DNA of 64,000 bases from Enterococcus saigonensis (GTDB lineage: Bacteria > Bacillota > Bacilli > Lactobacillales > Enterococcaceae): NCBI RefSeq assembly GCF_011397115.1, contig NZ_AP022822.1:1431501-1495500 (forward strand), written 5' to 3'. The notes under the pieces were generated by a model. The model did no database searches. It saw only the letters and a program-made list of their open reading frames with translations, and was not told the DNA's origin. The translations under genes were made by a program, and so were the position numbers. Position 1 is the first letter of the stretch, and each line of letters starts with the position of its first letter. Shown here piece by piece: positions 10,239 to 19,137 of this stretch.

Positions 10239-12158
10239 ATGAATATCAATGATTTATTGATCAAAGATGCCATGATTATGGATCTTAAGGCCACTGACAA
10301 AAAAGGTGCAATTGATGAAATGGTCCAAAAAATGTATGATGTGGGTCGAATTTCTGACATCACGATATACAAAGACGGTATTTTAGCCAGAGAAGCACAA
10401 ACTTCAACTGGTTTAGGCGATGGCATTGCAATGCCCCATGCAAAAAATAAAGCTGTTAAAGAGGCAACTGTATTATTTGCTAAAAGTAATGCAGGTGTTG
10501 ATTACGAAGCACTTGATGGACAACCAACTTACCTATTTTTCATGATTGCTGCCCCAGAAGGCGCAAATGATACGCATTTACAAGCCCTAGCTGCCCTTTC
10601 TCGCTTACTAATTGATGCCGATTTCGTCGCCCAATTAAAATCAGCGAAAACACCTGATGAGATACAACAGCTATTTGCCAATGCAGAAGCAAAAAAAGAA
10701 GAAGAAGAAAAAGCAGAAAAAAAAGTTGCTGAAGAAGAGGAATTGAAAAGTTTTAATCGCAAATATATTGTGGCTGTTACAGCTTGTCCTACGGGTATCG
10801 CGCACACTTACATGGCTGAAGATGCCTTGAAAAAACAAGCTAAAGAGATGGGCGTCGACATAAAAGTAGAGACAAACGGTTCAGAAGGTATTAAAAATCG
10901 TTTAACAGCTGAAGACATTGCACGTGCAGATGGTGTCATTGTTGCAGCAGACAAAAAAGTTGAGATGGATCGTTTTGATGGTAAACATCTCGTAAATCGT
11001 CCTGTTAGTGATGGTATTCGTAAACCTGAAACTTTAATTAACGAAGCTTTGAGTGGTTCAGCTCCGGTCTTTAAAGGAGATGGTTCTGCTTCTAATAGTT
11101 CAGATGAAAGTGCCGATGGAACTGTTGGCCAACGAATCTACAAAGACTTAATGAATGGTGTCTCTCATATGTTGCCATTTGTTATTGGTGGTGGTATTGC
11201 CATTGCCCTATCCTTTATGATTGACCAATTTATGGGCGTTCCTCAAGATAGCTTAGCGCAACTTGGTAACTACAATATCCAGGCTTCTTGGTTTAACCAA
11301 ATTGGTAGTGCCGCCTTTGGCTTTATGTTACCAGTCTTAGCCGGTTTTATTGCTTCAAGTATTGCTGATCGACCTGGTTTAATCGTTGGTTTTGCTGCAG
11401 GTGCTTTAGCCAATGCAGGTGGCGCTGGCTTTTTAGGCGCTCTAATTGGTGGTTTTCTTGGCGGTTACGTTATCTTATTCTTACGAAAACTGTTTAAAGG
11501 TCTCCCAAAATCACTTGACGGAATTAAGACTATCTTGTTTTATCCCGTATTTGGTCTTCTGATTACAGGTTTTCTAATGCTTATCATCAATGTACCAATG
11601 AAAGTGATCAATGATGCCTTAAATAGTTTCTTAACAGGTTTGAGCGGTTCTAACGCAGCTTTACTTGGAGCTTTACTAGCTGGGATGATGGCAGCTGACT
11701 TAGGTGGTCCAATTAATAAAGCAGCATATGTTTTTGGTACAGCAACGTTAGCTAATACAGTTGCTTCTGGTGGTAGTGTGGTAATGGCTTCTGTTATGGC
11801 TGGTGGGATGGTACCGCCATTGGCAATTTTTGTTGCAACACGTTTGTTTAAAAATAAATTTACTAAAGATCAACAAGATGCTGGTTTAACAAACATCGTA
11901 ATGGGTCTATCTTTTGTTACAGAAGGATCAATCCCCTTTGCTGCTGCAGACCCACTCCGAGCAATTCCTAGTTTCATCATTGGTTCAGCAATTACCGGGG
12001 CTTTAGTGGGAGCAAAAGATATTTTGTTACTTGCACCTCATGGTGGTATTTTCGTAGTATTCTTGGTAAGTAATCCGATTTTATATCTTGTCTTTATTGC
12101 GATTGGCGCGATAATTTCAGGGATTGTTTTCGGCTTATTAAAAAAAGACGTTAATTAA
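10239..12158 (+). CDS. fruA: PTS fructose-specific transporter EIIABC
   Basis: Imports fructose and phosphorylates it to fructose-1-phosphate. One 639-residue chain holds EIIA (1-150, phospho-His67 in GIAMPHAKN), a Lys/Glu-rich linker (about 151-172), EIIB (about 173-280, phospho-Cys183 in VTACPTGIAHTY) and membrane EIIC (about 295-639, many Gly/Ala-rich helices, FVTEGSIPFAAADP near the C-terminus). The domain order A-B-C is the standard one for Gram-positive FruA. It has its own AAAGGAGG site 46 bases after fruK and ends in a strong terminator. Together with fruR and fruK it is a complete fructose uptake operon. Confidence 0.95.
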   Translation: MNINDLLIKDAMIMDLKATDKKGAIDEMVQKMYDVGRISDITIYKDGILAREAQTSTGLGDGIAMPHAKNKAVKEATVLFAKSNAGVDYEALDGQPTYLFFMIAAPEGANDTHLQALAALSRLLIDADFVAQLKSAKTPDEIQQLFANAEAKKEEEEKAEKKVAEEEELKSFNRKYIVAVTACPTGIAHTYMAEDALKKQAKEMGVDIKVETNGSEGIKNRLTAEDIARADGVIVAADKKVEMDRFDGKHLVNRPVSDGIRKPETLINEALSGSAPVFKGDGSASNSSDESADGTVGQRIYKDLMNGVSHMLPFVIGGGIAIALSFMIDQFMGVPQDSLAQLGNYNIQASWFNQIGSAAFGFMLPVLAGFIASSIADRPGLIVGFAAGALANAGGAGFLGALIGGFLGGYVILFLRKLFKGLPKSLDGIKTILFYPVFGLLITGFLMLIINVPMKVINDALNSFLTGLSGSNAALLGALLAGMMAADLGGPINKAAYVFGTATLANTVASGGSVVMASVMAGGMVPPLAIFVATRLFKNKFTKDQQDAGLTNIVMGLSFVTEGSIPFAAADPLRAIPSFIIGSAITGALVGAKDILLLAPHGGIFVVFLVSNPILYLVFIAIGAIISGIVFGLLKKDVN

Positions 12159-12162
12159 AAAA

Positions 12163-12204
12163 GAAAAAAACCAACGATGTATGTAACACATCGTTGGTTT
12201 TTTT
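12163..12204. terminator. Terminator of fruRKA
   Basis: A 10-base stem CCAACGATGT (12171-12180) pairs with 12188-12197, followed by seven T. The A run on the left lets it also stop transcription from the convergent small membrane gene. Confidence 0.9.
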
Positions 12205-12229
12205 ATGAAAACAATATTCTTTTACTATA

Positions 12230-12427
12230 TCACTCTTCTCTACTCCTGATTTTTCTAATTTCCAACTTTACTTCTAATTGCCAATATTTGTATATACATA
12301 GACAGCTCCCAAATAAAATAATCACCAGAGCCAAAGGAATCTTCATAAAAAAATCCGGAAGCATCAACAATAATATTGTCAGTATACCTGTTGGTACCAT
12401 ATATTTTTTAAACAACAAATCTTCCAT
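12230..12427 (-). CDS. Small two-helix membrane protein, unknown
   Basis: 65 residues with two predicted membrane segments (about MVPTGILTILLLML and IPLALVIILFGSCLCIY) and a basic/acidic C-terminal tail KLEIRKIRSREE. The ATG follows the stop of the upstream gene (12431) after three bases, with a GGGGG stretch inside the end of that gene as a possible ribosome site, so translation is probably coupled. I recognise no family. The two genes probably act together, but no function can be inferred. Confidence 0.6.
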   Translation of the reverse strand: MEDLLFKKYMVPTGILTILLLMLPDFFMKIPLALVIILFGSCLCIYKYWQLEVKLEIRKIRSREE

Positions 12428-12430
12428 TTT

Positions 12431-13765
12431 TTAACCCCCTACATGACTAATTTCATTCGTATTTTTCATTGCCGAAAATCCTACAAAATTAACTCGCAAA
12501 TGATTTTCGCCTTTTTTAATATCAAAATAAACCCGTTGTTTGCGCTTTTTCAATCGCGTAAAATGAACATCCTTCATTTCTTCTTTTAAAACTTTATAGG
12601 GTACTTTAGCTAGAAAATCATCTGGTAGATAAATAGTTAGAATAGCTAGATATTCGTGGTATCGCTCGTCTGTTACATTAATCTCTAGGTAATTTCGCAA
12701 ATAGAATTCATATGCACAAAAACCTTCATCAAGAGAATATTGCGGATTTAAAACGAGATAATTCATCATTTTCATTCCTTGTTCATCAATCCAAGGAAAA
12801 TAAGCTTGAGCATTTAATACGCCTTTGACACGTTTTTCTTGATAATTTCCATGAACAATATCGAATACTCGCGTTACAAAATGTGTCGCATTCTTTTTAG
12901 GCGTTGGTTGCAACCGATCATTTTGGTATTGTACTGTTTGAATAATGTTATCTGTGTATGCATATTCAATTAATGGTTCACGTAATATACCAACTCCATT
13001 ATCCCAAGCTAATTGATCAATCCCCATCTGATCTCTAAATAGGCGCTGGTAACCCAAATTCAATTCCTCTTGCCAACGGTAGGGATCTTTATATAGCTCA
13101 ACAAACCAAACATCTTCTGCCGTTTTGGTTACCTGTTCAACTTGCTGCACTTCTTCTAAGACAGCTAAGGGTATGATTTTATGGTAACGAGAAGTGAAGT
13201 AAATCCGCCAACAAGATGTCAGACAAAAGCCACGGTAAAAAATGTCGTAACCAGCAAATTGATTACAATCCACTACGGTTTCATTTTCTTTATTGCGAAT
13301 TTTAGGTAATTTTTCAATTTCTGACAGGGGTTGAAAAACTTGCCGCATTTCAATTTCATCTGTATTATGGTATAAATACTCATCATAACTACGAATATAG
13401 CCGAATAAACCCCGCTTACTCATTTTAACTTCAATATAATTTAAGATCATTTGTTGATTAGTTAGGAAAATATCTTGTGAAATGAGATGTTTTTCCAACA
13501 GGTTTCCATCTACTAAATGAAAATAGGATTCATTGGGTCCGTTTTTTACAATAAACTCTAAATCTTCCTGTTCAGTTAAGTGATTCAAAAGATGATGGAC
13601 TTTCTTTAAAGAAAAAGATTGTATTTTTTCGTGATTCACGATCATTTGCTCCGGTTGATATAGCAAACGAATAAAAACTAGCCAATCTTGTAAATGACGC
13701 TTAATCATCTGCTTATTTAAATTAATGTATTGAACTGTAATAAACATCTTATATGTTAGCTTCAC
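12431..13765 (-). CDS. Hypothetical protein, 444 residues, no recognised domain
   Basis: Not recognised. A soluble, aromatic-rich protein with no signal peptide or membrane helix, moderately basic at both ends. The open frame runs to 13864, but I place the start at the GTG at 13763-13765: it follows a GAAGGTGG ribosome site by seven bases, and a TATAAT (13799-13804, complement) lies inside the upstream part of the open frame, which would make the first ATG untranscribed from that promoter. The product then begins VKLTYKMFITVQYINLNKQ. The C-terminal part (KVPYKVLKEEM...RLKKRKQRVYFDIKKGENHLRVNFVGF) reads like a beta-rich domain. It is coupled to the small membrane gene at 12230-12427 and divergent from the small ORF at 13899. 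Confidence 0.75.
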   Translation of the reverse strand: MKLTYKMFITVQYINLNKQMIKRHLQDWLVFIRLLYQPEQMIVNHEKIQSFSLKKVHHLLNHLTEQEDLEFIVKNGPNESYFHLVDGNLLEKHLISQDIFLTNQQMILNYIEVKMSKRGLFGYIRSYDEYLYHNTDEIEMRQVFQPLSEIEKLPKIRNKENETVVDCNQFAGYDIFYRGFCLTSCWRIYFTSRYHKIIPLAVLEEVQQVEQVTKTAEDVWFVELYKDPYRWQEELNLGYQRLFRDQMGIDQLAWDNGVGILREPLIEYAYTDNIIQTVQYQNDRLQPTPKKNATHFVTRVFDIVHGNYQEKRVKGVLNAQAYFPWIDEQGMKMMNYLVLNPQYSLDEGFCAYEFYLRNYLEINVTDERYHEYLAILTIYLPDDFLAKVPYKVLKEEMKDVHFTRLKKRKQRVYFDIKKGENHLRVNFVGFSAMKNTNEISHVGG

Positions 13766-13898
13766 TATCTCACCACCTTCTAATCTTTCTATAATTTCAT
13801 TATAACCAATAACAGCTTTAAAAAAAAGCAAAAAGGAATCGCTTTTTCTTAAAAAAGCTATCAAAACATGTTAAACTCTAACTGGAGGTGGGATTTAG

Positions 13899-14063
13899 AT
13901 GGGTTTGAAATTTGAACGCGATGATTCTTTAGATAAAATGTTTGATGATTTAGTTATCTTACCAGATAAGAAAGAAGAAGTTGATATTTCCCGTTTTTTA
14001 AAACCAGAAGCAAAAAAAGAACAAAACAAAAAAAGCAAAAAAACAGAGTCGAATCAAAAATGA
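13899..14063 (+). CDS. Small lysine-rich protein of 54 residues, unknown
   Basis: Short open frame that starts MGLKFERDDSLDKMFDDL, has a short acidic middle and ends in a Lys/Glu/Asn-rich tail. A strong ribosome site GGAGGTGG (13884-13891) sits at the right distance from the ATG, and a TG-TAAACT -10-like element lies just upstream, which supports real translation. The acidic amphipathic start and highly charged tail suggest a soluble adaptor or partner protein; no family recognised. The stop lies in the stem of the engB terminator. Confidence 0.6.
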   Translation: MGLKFERDDSLDKMFDDLVILPDKKEEVDISRFLKPEAKKEQNKKSKKTESNQK

Positions 14064-14075
14064 TTCGGCTCTATT
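14041..14075 (-). terminator. Terminator of engB
   Basis: A 12-base stem (14045-14056 with 14061-14072, one G-U pair, AAAA loop). On the minus strand it is followed by a T-rich stretch. The engB stop codon (TAG) and the stop of the convergent small ORF both lie in the stem. Confidence 0.75.
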
Positions 14076-14655
14076 TGATTGCTTGCTCAATTGCCTGCCA
14101 AGCTTCTTCTTTTCCTTCTTTGGTCACAGAAGAAAAAATGATGAAAGTATCAGATTTATCAAAATCCAAGGCTTTTTTGATGACGGATTCATGTTTATTC
14201 CACTTACCACGAGGAATTTTATCTGCTTTTGTTGCAACTACGATTACTGGTAAATCATAATACTTCAAGAATTGATACATTTGAATATCTTCTTGACTTG
14301 GTGCATGGCGTAAATCTACTAAAGATACTACCGCTCTTAATTGTTCCCGCTGGGTCAAATAAGTTTCAATCATCTGTCCCCATTTAGCCCGCTCGCTCTT
14401 AGACACTTTAGCGTAACCATAACCTGGAACGTCAACAAAGTGTAATGTGTCCTCAATTAAGTAAAAATTAAGGGTTTGCGTTTTACCGGGTTTAGAAGAA
14501 GTTCGGGCAAGATTTTTCCGTTGGATTAATGTATTAATAAAAGATGATTTCCCCACATTTGACCGACCTGCTAAAGCAATTTCGGGTAAATCTGTTTCAG
14601 GATATTGTTTTGGAGAAACAGCACTAATCACAATTTCTGCGTTATGAACTTTCAT
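14071..14655 (-). CDS. engB: Ribosome biogenesis GTP-binding protein EngB/YsxC
   Basis: Small TRAFAC GTPase (194 residues) needed for assembly of the 50S ribosomal subunit. Motifs: G1 GRSNVGKSS (about 30-38), switch region [10 protein letters not shown]3 [11 protein letters not shown]4 TKADK and G5 FSSVTKEG. Length and motifs are typical. The ATG has an AAAGGAG site. It lies behind clpX (ysxC follows clp/lon genes in many Firmicutes), separated by a short hairpin at 14681-14707 that may reduce read-through. Confidence 0.95.
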   Translation of the reverse strand: MKVHNAEIVISAVSPKQYPETDLPEIALAGRSNVGKSSFINTLIQRKNLARTSSKPGKTQTLNFYLIEDTLHFVDVPGYGYAKVSKSERAKWGQMIETYLTQREQLRAVVSLVDLRHAPSQEDIQMYQFLKYYDLPVIVVATKADKIPRGKWNKHESVIKKALDFDKSDTFIIFSSVTKEGKEEAWQAIEQAIK

Positions 14656-14680
14656 CTACTTCACTCCTTTAAATCAAGCT

Positions 14681-14707
14681 AAAAGCTGGGCACCAGTCCC
14701 AGCTTTT
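14681..14707 (-). terminator. Weak terminator-like hairpin between clpX and engB
   Basis: A 10-base perfect stem AAAAGCTGGG (14681-14690) pairs with 14698-14707. On the minus strand only four T follow, so partial read-through from clpX into engB is expected. Confidence 0.5.
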
Positions 14708-14714
14708 TCGTAAT

Positions 14715-15953
14715 TTATCCCGCTTTTTTCTCAGCATAAATAACTTTTGGTGCACCAATGCCAGTGACAGCATCTTCAGTAACGATAACTTCTTTAATGT
14801 CCTCATCACTTGGTACGTCAAACATAACATCCATCATAATATCTTCGATGATTGAACGCAAACCACGCGCACCAGTATTACGCTCAATTGCCTTTGCTGC
14901 GATCGCTTTTAGTGCTGCTGGCTCAAAAGTTAATTCAGTCTCATCTAAAGCCATTAACTTTTTATATTGTTTAACTAAGGCATTTTTCGGTTCTGTTAAA
15001 ATACGAACCAAATCATCATTGGTCAATTTATCTAGCGCGGCCATAACAGGCAAACGACCAATAAATTCTGGAATCAAGCCAAATTTTAATAAATCTTCAG
15101 GAATAATATGTTGCATGACACTCTCATCTTCGGCAATCTTTTTATTATTGGTACCAAAACCAATAATCTTCTCACCCATCCGATTTTTAACAATTGTTTC
15201 AATTCCATCAAAAGCTCCACCAACGATAAATAAAATGTTGGTTGTATCAATTTGAATCATTTCCTGATGCGGATGTTTTCTTCCACCTTGTGGAGGTACA
15301 CTTGCTTCAGTACCTTCCAAAATTTTAAGCAAGGCCTGTTGTACACCTTCACCAGATACATCACGTGTAATCGAAACATTCTCACTTTTACGGGCAATTT
15401 TATCAATTTCATCAATATAAATTATCCCTTTTTGTGCTCTTTCAACATTAAAGTCAGCTGCTTGTAAAAGTTTTAATAAAATATTTTCGACATCTTCACC
15501 AACATAACCAGCCTCTGTCAAACTAGTAGCATCTGCAATTGCAAACGGAACATTCAGTGAACGAGCTAATGTTTGGGCTAGAAAAGTTTTACCAGATCCA
15601 GTTGGCCCAATTAAGCAGATATTACTTTTTTGTAATTCAACGTCATCTTCGCTACTTTCTGCATTTACCCGTTTGTAATGATTGTAAACCGCAACCGCCA
15701 AGGCTCTTTTTGCCCGGTCTTGTCCGATTACATAGTCATTTAAAATTGCTAGAATTTCTTTTGGTTTAGGTACATCGATGAATTCCCGCACTTCTTCATC
15801 CAGGAACTCCTCGTCAATGATCTCTTTGCATAAGTCGATACACTCGTTACAAATGTAGACCCCGGGACCGGCGACGATCTTACGAACTTCCTCTTGCGAT
15901 TTACCGCAAAATGAACAACGTACAGTTTCATTTCCGTTAGTGTTGTCGTACAT
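14715..15953 (-). CDS. clpX: ATP-dependent Clp protease ATP-binding subunit ClpX
   Basis: AAA+ unfoldase that recognises tagged or damaged proteins and feeds them to ClpP. The 412-residue protein has the N-terminal zinc domain (Cys13, Cys16, Cys35, Cys38), Walker A GPTGSGKT (116-123), the pore loop GYVGED, Walker [10 protein letters not shown], the RKH loop GGRKHPHQ, and the IGF-type loop ([10 protein letters not shown]) that docks on ClpP. The arginine-finger/sensor region [12 protein letters not shown] is intact. Upstream is an extended -10 (TGCTATCAT on the minus strand, near 16027) with a poor -35 box. I saw no CtsR box. Confidence 0.97.
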   Translation of the reverse strand: MYDNTNGNETVRCSFCGKSQEEVRKIVAGPGVYICNECIDLCKEIIDEEFLDEEVREFIDVPKPKEILAILNDYVIGQDRAKRALAVAVYNHYKRVNAESSEDDVELQKSNICLIGPTGSGKTFLAQTLARSLNVPFAIADATSLTEAGYVGEDVENILLKLLQAADFNVERAQKGIIYIDEIDKIARKSENVSITRDVSGEGVQQALLKILEGTEASVPPQGGRKHPHQEMIQIDTTNILFIVGGAFDGIETIVKNRMGEKIIGFGTNNKKIAEDESVMQHIIPEDLLKFGLIPEFIGRLPVMAALDKLTNDDLVRILTEPKNALVKQYKKLMALDETELTFEPAALKAIAAKAIERNTGARGLRSIIEDIMMDVMFDVPSDEDIKEVIVTEDAVTGIGAPKVIYAEKKAG

Positions 15954-16122
15954 GGTCTCACCCCTTGAAAAATTTCCGCCCTCTTAACGAGTGATGGATA
16001 ACTGATTTAAACAGTCTTAGACTATGATAGCATACTATTTGCGAAAGAAAAAGTAGTTGCTTTCATTGTAATTAAGGACAAACATTTTTTATATAATAAT
16101 TTTAATATCTTTCACATCTGCA

Positions 16123-16156
16123 AATTAAAAAAGCTACCAGCTTGTGCTGGTAGCTT
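16123..16156 (-). terminator. Terminator of tig
   Basis: An 11-base stem AAGCTACCAGC (16131-16141) pairs with 16146-16156 around a four-base loop. On the minus strand it is followed by six T, then AATT. Confidence 0.9.
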
Positions 16157-16168
16157 CAATCTTAGAAA

Positions 16169-17452
16169 TTATTTTTCTACAGCTGTTCCTGTTACAAGTT
16201 CAACTGCTTTTTTCATTGTGATATCATGTTTTAGCATATCTTCTGTTAAAACACGTTTGATTTGATCAACTGGCATATTGTAAGCTTCAGATAATTCAGC
16301 GATTTCTTTTTCAACATCTTCTTCTGTTGCTTCCAAGTTTTCTGCTGCAGCAATAGCTTCAATCACCAAGTTTGTTTTAACGCGGTTTTCAGCTTCGCCT
16401 TCAAATTGTTTGTGTAAGTCTGCTTCAGTTGAACCAGTCAATTGGTAGTACATTTCAGGTGAAATACCTTGGCGTTGCATATTGTTTAAAAATTCATCCA
16501 TTGAACGGTGTACTTCATCATGCACCATTACATGTGGTAAATCAAGAATTTCAGCATTTTCAACAGCCGTGCGGATCGCTAATTCATCCTTAGCATCTTC
16601 AGCAGCTTTTTCTTTTGCTTCGGTTAATTCTTTCATGTATTTTTCTTTTAATTCCGCTAAAGTTTCAACGTTTTCATCAACATCTTTAGCAAATTCATCG
16701 TCTAATTCTGGCAATTCTTTTGTTTTAACTTCATGAACAACAACTTTGAAAATAGCTTCTTTACCTGCTAAATCCTCAGCTTGATAGTCTTCAGGGAAAG
16801 TCACGTTCACTTCCACATCATCGCCTGCTTTATGACCAACTAATTGTTCTTCAAAGCCAGGAATAAATGAACCAGAACCTAATTCTAATGAGTAGTTGTC
16901 GCCTTTGCCGCCTTCAAACGCAACGCCATCAACAAAACCTTCAAAATCAATTACAACTGTGTCGCCATTTGCAGCTGCTTCGTCTTCTTTAATCACTAAT
17001 TCAGCTTGTTGTTCTTGTTCTTGTTTTAATTTTGCATCAACGTCTGCTTCTGTAACACTACGATCTTGTTTTTCAACAGTTAAGTCTTTGTAATCGCCTA
17101 ATTTCACTTCAGGTTTAACAGTAACTTCAGCTTTGATTACCCAATCTTGACCTTTTTCCATGCTATCAATGTCAATTTTTGGTTGAGAAACTGGATCGAT
17201 TCCTGCTTCTTTAACTGCAGCTTCATAATTTTCTGGCAAAACAGCGTTCAATGCGTCTTCATATAACGCTTCTTCGCCATACATACGGTTAAATACTTGG
17301 CGTGAAACTTTCCCTTTACGGAAGCCAGGTACGTTTAAATTACCTTTTACTTTGTTGAATGCTTGTGTCAAGCCTTTTTGGATTTCAGCTTGATCGATTG
17401 AAAATGTTAATACACCATCATTGGTGCCAGTTTTTTCCCATTTTGCAGTCAT
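16169..17452 (-). CDS. tig: Trigger factor (ribosome-associated chaperone / prolyl isomerase)
   Basis: Binds nascent chains at the ribosome exit and helps them fold. Three domains are visible: N-terminal ribosome-binding domain with the signature [12 protein letters not shown], central FKBP-type PPIase domain ([21 protein letters not shown]...[14 protein letters not shown]), and the helical C-terminal chaperone domain. The open frame extends 15 codons further upstream, but the ATG at 17450-17452 ([13 protein letters not shown]) is chosen: it has a GGAGGG site and the family N-terminus, giving 427 residues. It has its own promoter and terminator and so is monocistronic. Confidence 0.96.
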   Translation of the reverse strand: MTAKWEKTGTNDGVLTFSIDQAEIQKGLTQAFNKVKGNLNVPGFRKGKVSRQVFNRMYGEEALYEDALNAVLPENYEAAVKEAGIDPVSQPKIDIDSMEKGQDWVIKAEVTVKPEVKLGDYKDLTVEKQDRSVTEADVDAKLKQEQEQQAELVIKEDEAAANGDTVVIDFEGFVDGVAFEGGKGDNYSLELGSGSFIPGFEEQLVGHKAGDDVEVNVTFPEDYQAEDLAGKEAIFKVVVHEVKTKELPELDDEFAKDVDENVETLAELKEKYMKELTEAKEKAAEDAKDELAIRTAVENAEILDLPHVMVHDEVHRSMDEFLNNMQRQGISPEMYYQLTGSTEADLHKQFEGEAENRVKTNLVIEAIAAAENLEATEEDVEKEIAELSEAYNMPVDQIKRVLTEDMLKHDITMKKAVELVTGTAVEK

Positions 17453-17509
17453 GTGTTTCCCTCCGAATAAACTAATTTTACTATGAAATACTTTCATGCA
17501 TACTTTTAA

Positions 17510-17538
17510 ATATTACACTAAGCCTTGGGAATTGTAAA
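17510..17538 (-). promoter_or_regulatory. Predicted sigma-A promoter of tig
   Basis: On the minus strand TTTACA (17533-17538), 17-base spacer, TATTAT-like TAATAT (17510-17515), about 60 bases before the ATG. Confidence 0.7.
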
Positions 17539-17568
17539 CATTTTAAGGTTACTGAAAGTAAAAAAACT

Positions 17569-18516
17569 TTAGAAATTCTTCTGATAAATTTGCCGGATTT
17601 GTGCCTTTTGTTCAGTAATATCTGCAAAGTTCTGTAAGATTATTTTTGCTCTTTTGCTTCCCATCATGGCCTGGTATTCTAAAATATAACTTTCTCCCCA
17701 CTTTTTGGTATCAGATACAAAAGGGACAAAAGGATAAGTTATAGCTAATTGTGCGTTTAACTCATTTAAACAAAACTCTGCCATTTGGCTGTCCTGTGCA
17801 GCAACTTCTGTTTCAAAGTATTTTTTCAATTCTTGATAACTCGCAACTTTTTCAGGCAGTGTTATTTCCATTAAATTAACAGCAGTAGCTTTTCCGTCCC
17901 AACTTGAACATGTAATTGTTTTATCACACTTTAACAAAACAAGTTCCTCTATCAAACGTGGACGTAAAAAATCATTTTTACTTTTTGGTAAAAAGTCTTG
18001 CATCATTGCGATAAATTGTCGATATGTCACCTGTCGCTGAAATGCTTCCCAATCAGCTGTTATGACGGGCGCGCCCTTTTCATCCCAACTATTTAGCCAT
18101 TGTCGTTTTTGTTGTATATTTTCTGGATCTAGTAAATCAACGGCTGCTTCTAACTGATTCACTTGCTGAATGAATGTTTTTGTTTGTTCGTTTGTCAAAA
18201 AAACACTTTGTAAAATCAATTTTCTAGCTTTTAAGAAATGTTGATTCAACAATAAAATTCGCACGTATTTTGTTAGCGTTAAAGTTGTTTGCTGATACTC
18301 AATAATAAAATCCTGCGCTATTTGTAATGCACTTTCAAAGTCTTCGCACTTTAGTAACGCTTCAGTGTACAATTGATTAATTTCAAATGACATGTCCATC
18401 TCATATGCCTTTTGCAAATATCTAATACTAACTAAATATTCTTTTTCTTCTATCGCTTTTTTTGCTAATCGAATATGTCGTTTTAATTCGTCGGGGAAAT
18501 CAATTTTTTCGCCCAT
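17569..18516 (-). CDS. TPR-like helical repeat protein
   Basis: 315 residues. The N-terminal half is a run of helix pairs like tetratricopeptide repeats (AKKAIEEKEYLVSIRYLQKAYEMD; LYTEALLKCEDFESALQIAQDFI; RILLLNQHFLKARKLILQSV). The C-terminal half is a conserved but unrecognised segment with FLRPRLIEELVLLKC and CSSWDGKAT. No signal peptide or membrane helix, so probably a cytoplasmic adaptor. It is the last gene of the operon 96-residue protein - sppA - RDD protein - this gene, 24 bases behind the RDD gene. The function is unknown; a link with SppA is inferred from position only. Confidence 0.8.
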   Translation of the reverse strand: MGEKIDFPDELKRHIRLAKKAIEEKEYLVSIRYLQKAYEMDMSFEINQLYTEALLKCEDFESALQIAQDFIIEYQQTTLTLTKYVRILLLNQHFLKARKLILQSVFLTNEQTKTFIQQVNQLEAAVDLLDPENIQQKRQWLNSWDEKGAPVITADWEAFQRQVTYRQFIAMMQDFLPKSKNDFLRPRLIEELVLLKCDKTITCSSWDGKATAVNLMEITLPEKVASYQELKKYFETEVAAQDSQMAEFCLNELNAQLAITYPFVPFVSDTKKWGESYILEYQAMMGSKRAKIILQNFADITEQKAQIRQIYQKNF

Positions 18517-18540
18517 CTACTACACCTGCTTTTTTTGAAA

Positions 18541-19134
18541 TTAAGCCCGCATTTCTTTATTAAAAGCTTTTAAAACATTAATTGTGATTACTGAAGTATC
18601 TGAAAAATAATCCCCTACATGCTGCTTGTGATCGGTAAAAGCAGCTACAACGTACCCTAAAATAAAAGGAAATCCTTTTAAAATAAAACGACAGACCGTT
18701 TCTCTGATAATAACAGTACCCCAAGAAAGCTCAGTTTCTGTTAAAGAAACTACTCGAATACCAAAAATCATTTTCCCGATGGTTTGCCCATGATTCAATT
18801 TGGTTAATAAAGTGAAATAGGCTAAATAAATGGCCAACGCCAAAAGACTAGAAAAACTTAAAAAACTATTTGATATTTTTACAGCAGCCACGCGATAAGC
18901 TAAACCAACTGTACCATTTGTAATTGCACTAACACATATTAAATCAATGCAATAGGCAAACAAACGAATCCAAAAACCAGCATAGAAATAGTTTGGAAAA
19001 AACTTTTTATTTTCAGTCTTTTCATGTAATAAAGGACGCCAAGTTTTCTGTTGCTTTTTAACTTCCTCTTTTGTAAAGCGTTCTTTACCTTCCGTTGTTT
19101 TAAATACTTTTGGCCCTTGTATTTTATCATTCAT
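18541..19134 (-). CDS. RDD-family membrane protein, probable SppA partner (SppI/YteJ-like)
   Basis: 197 residues. A charged cytoplasmic N-terminus (1-45) is followed by an RDD domain with about three to four membrane segments: FWIRLFAYCIDLICV (the Arg and first Asp of RDD), the GQTIGKMIFGIRVV loop and FTDHKQHVGDYFSDTSVI (second Asp). In Bacillus subtilis the RDD protein next to SppA (YteJ, SppI) forms a complex with SppA and inhibits it. Here the gene starts three bases after the sppA stop, the same adjacency, so an equivalent role is inferred. Confidence 0.85.
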   Translation of the reverse strand: MNDKIQGPKVFKTTEGKERFTKEEVKKQQKTWRPLLHEKTENKKFFPNYFYAGFWIRLFAYCIDLICVSAITNGTVGLAYRVAAVKISNSFLSFSSLLALAIYLAYFTLLTKLNHGQTIGKMIFGIRVVSLTETELSWGTVIIRETVCRFILKGFPFILGYVVAAFTDHKQHVGDYFSDTSVITINVLKAFNKEMRA

Positions 19135-19137
19135 AAA

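Noticed and set aside
13766..13864. The first 33 codons of the open frame at 12431-13864 as part of the protein.
   Set aside because: A TATAAT and the GAAGGTGG ribosome site lie within them, so they are more likely promoter and leader.
15954..16122. A CtsR operator upstream of clpX.
   Set aside because: No pair of GGTCAAA-type repeats is present; only an extended -10 element is seen.
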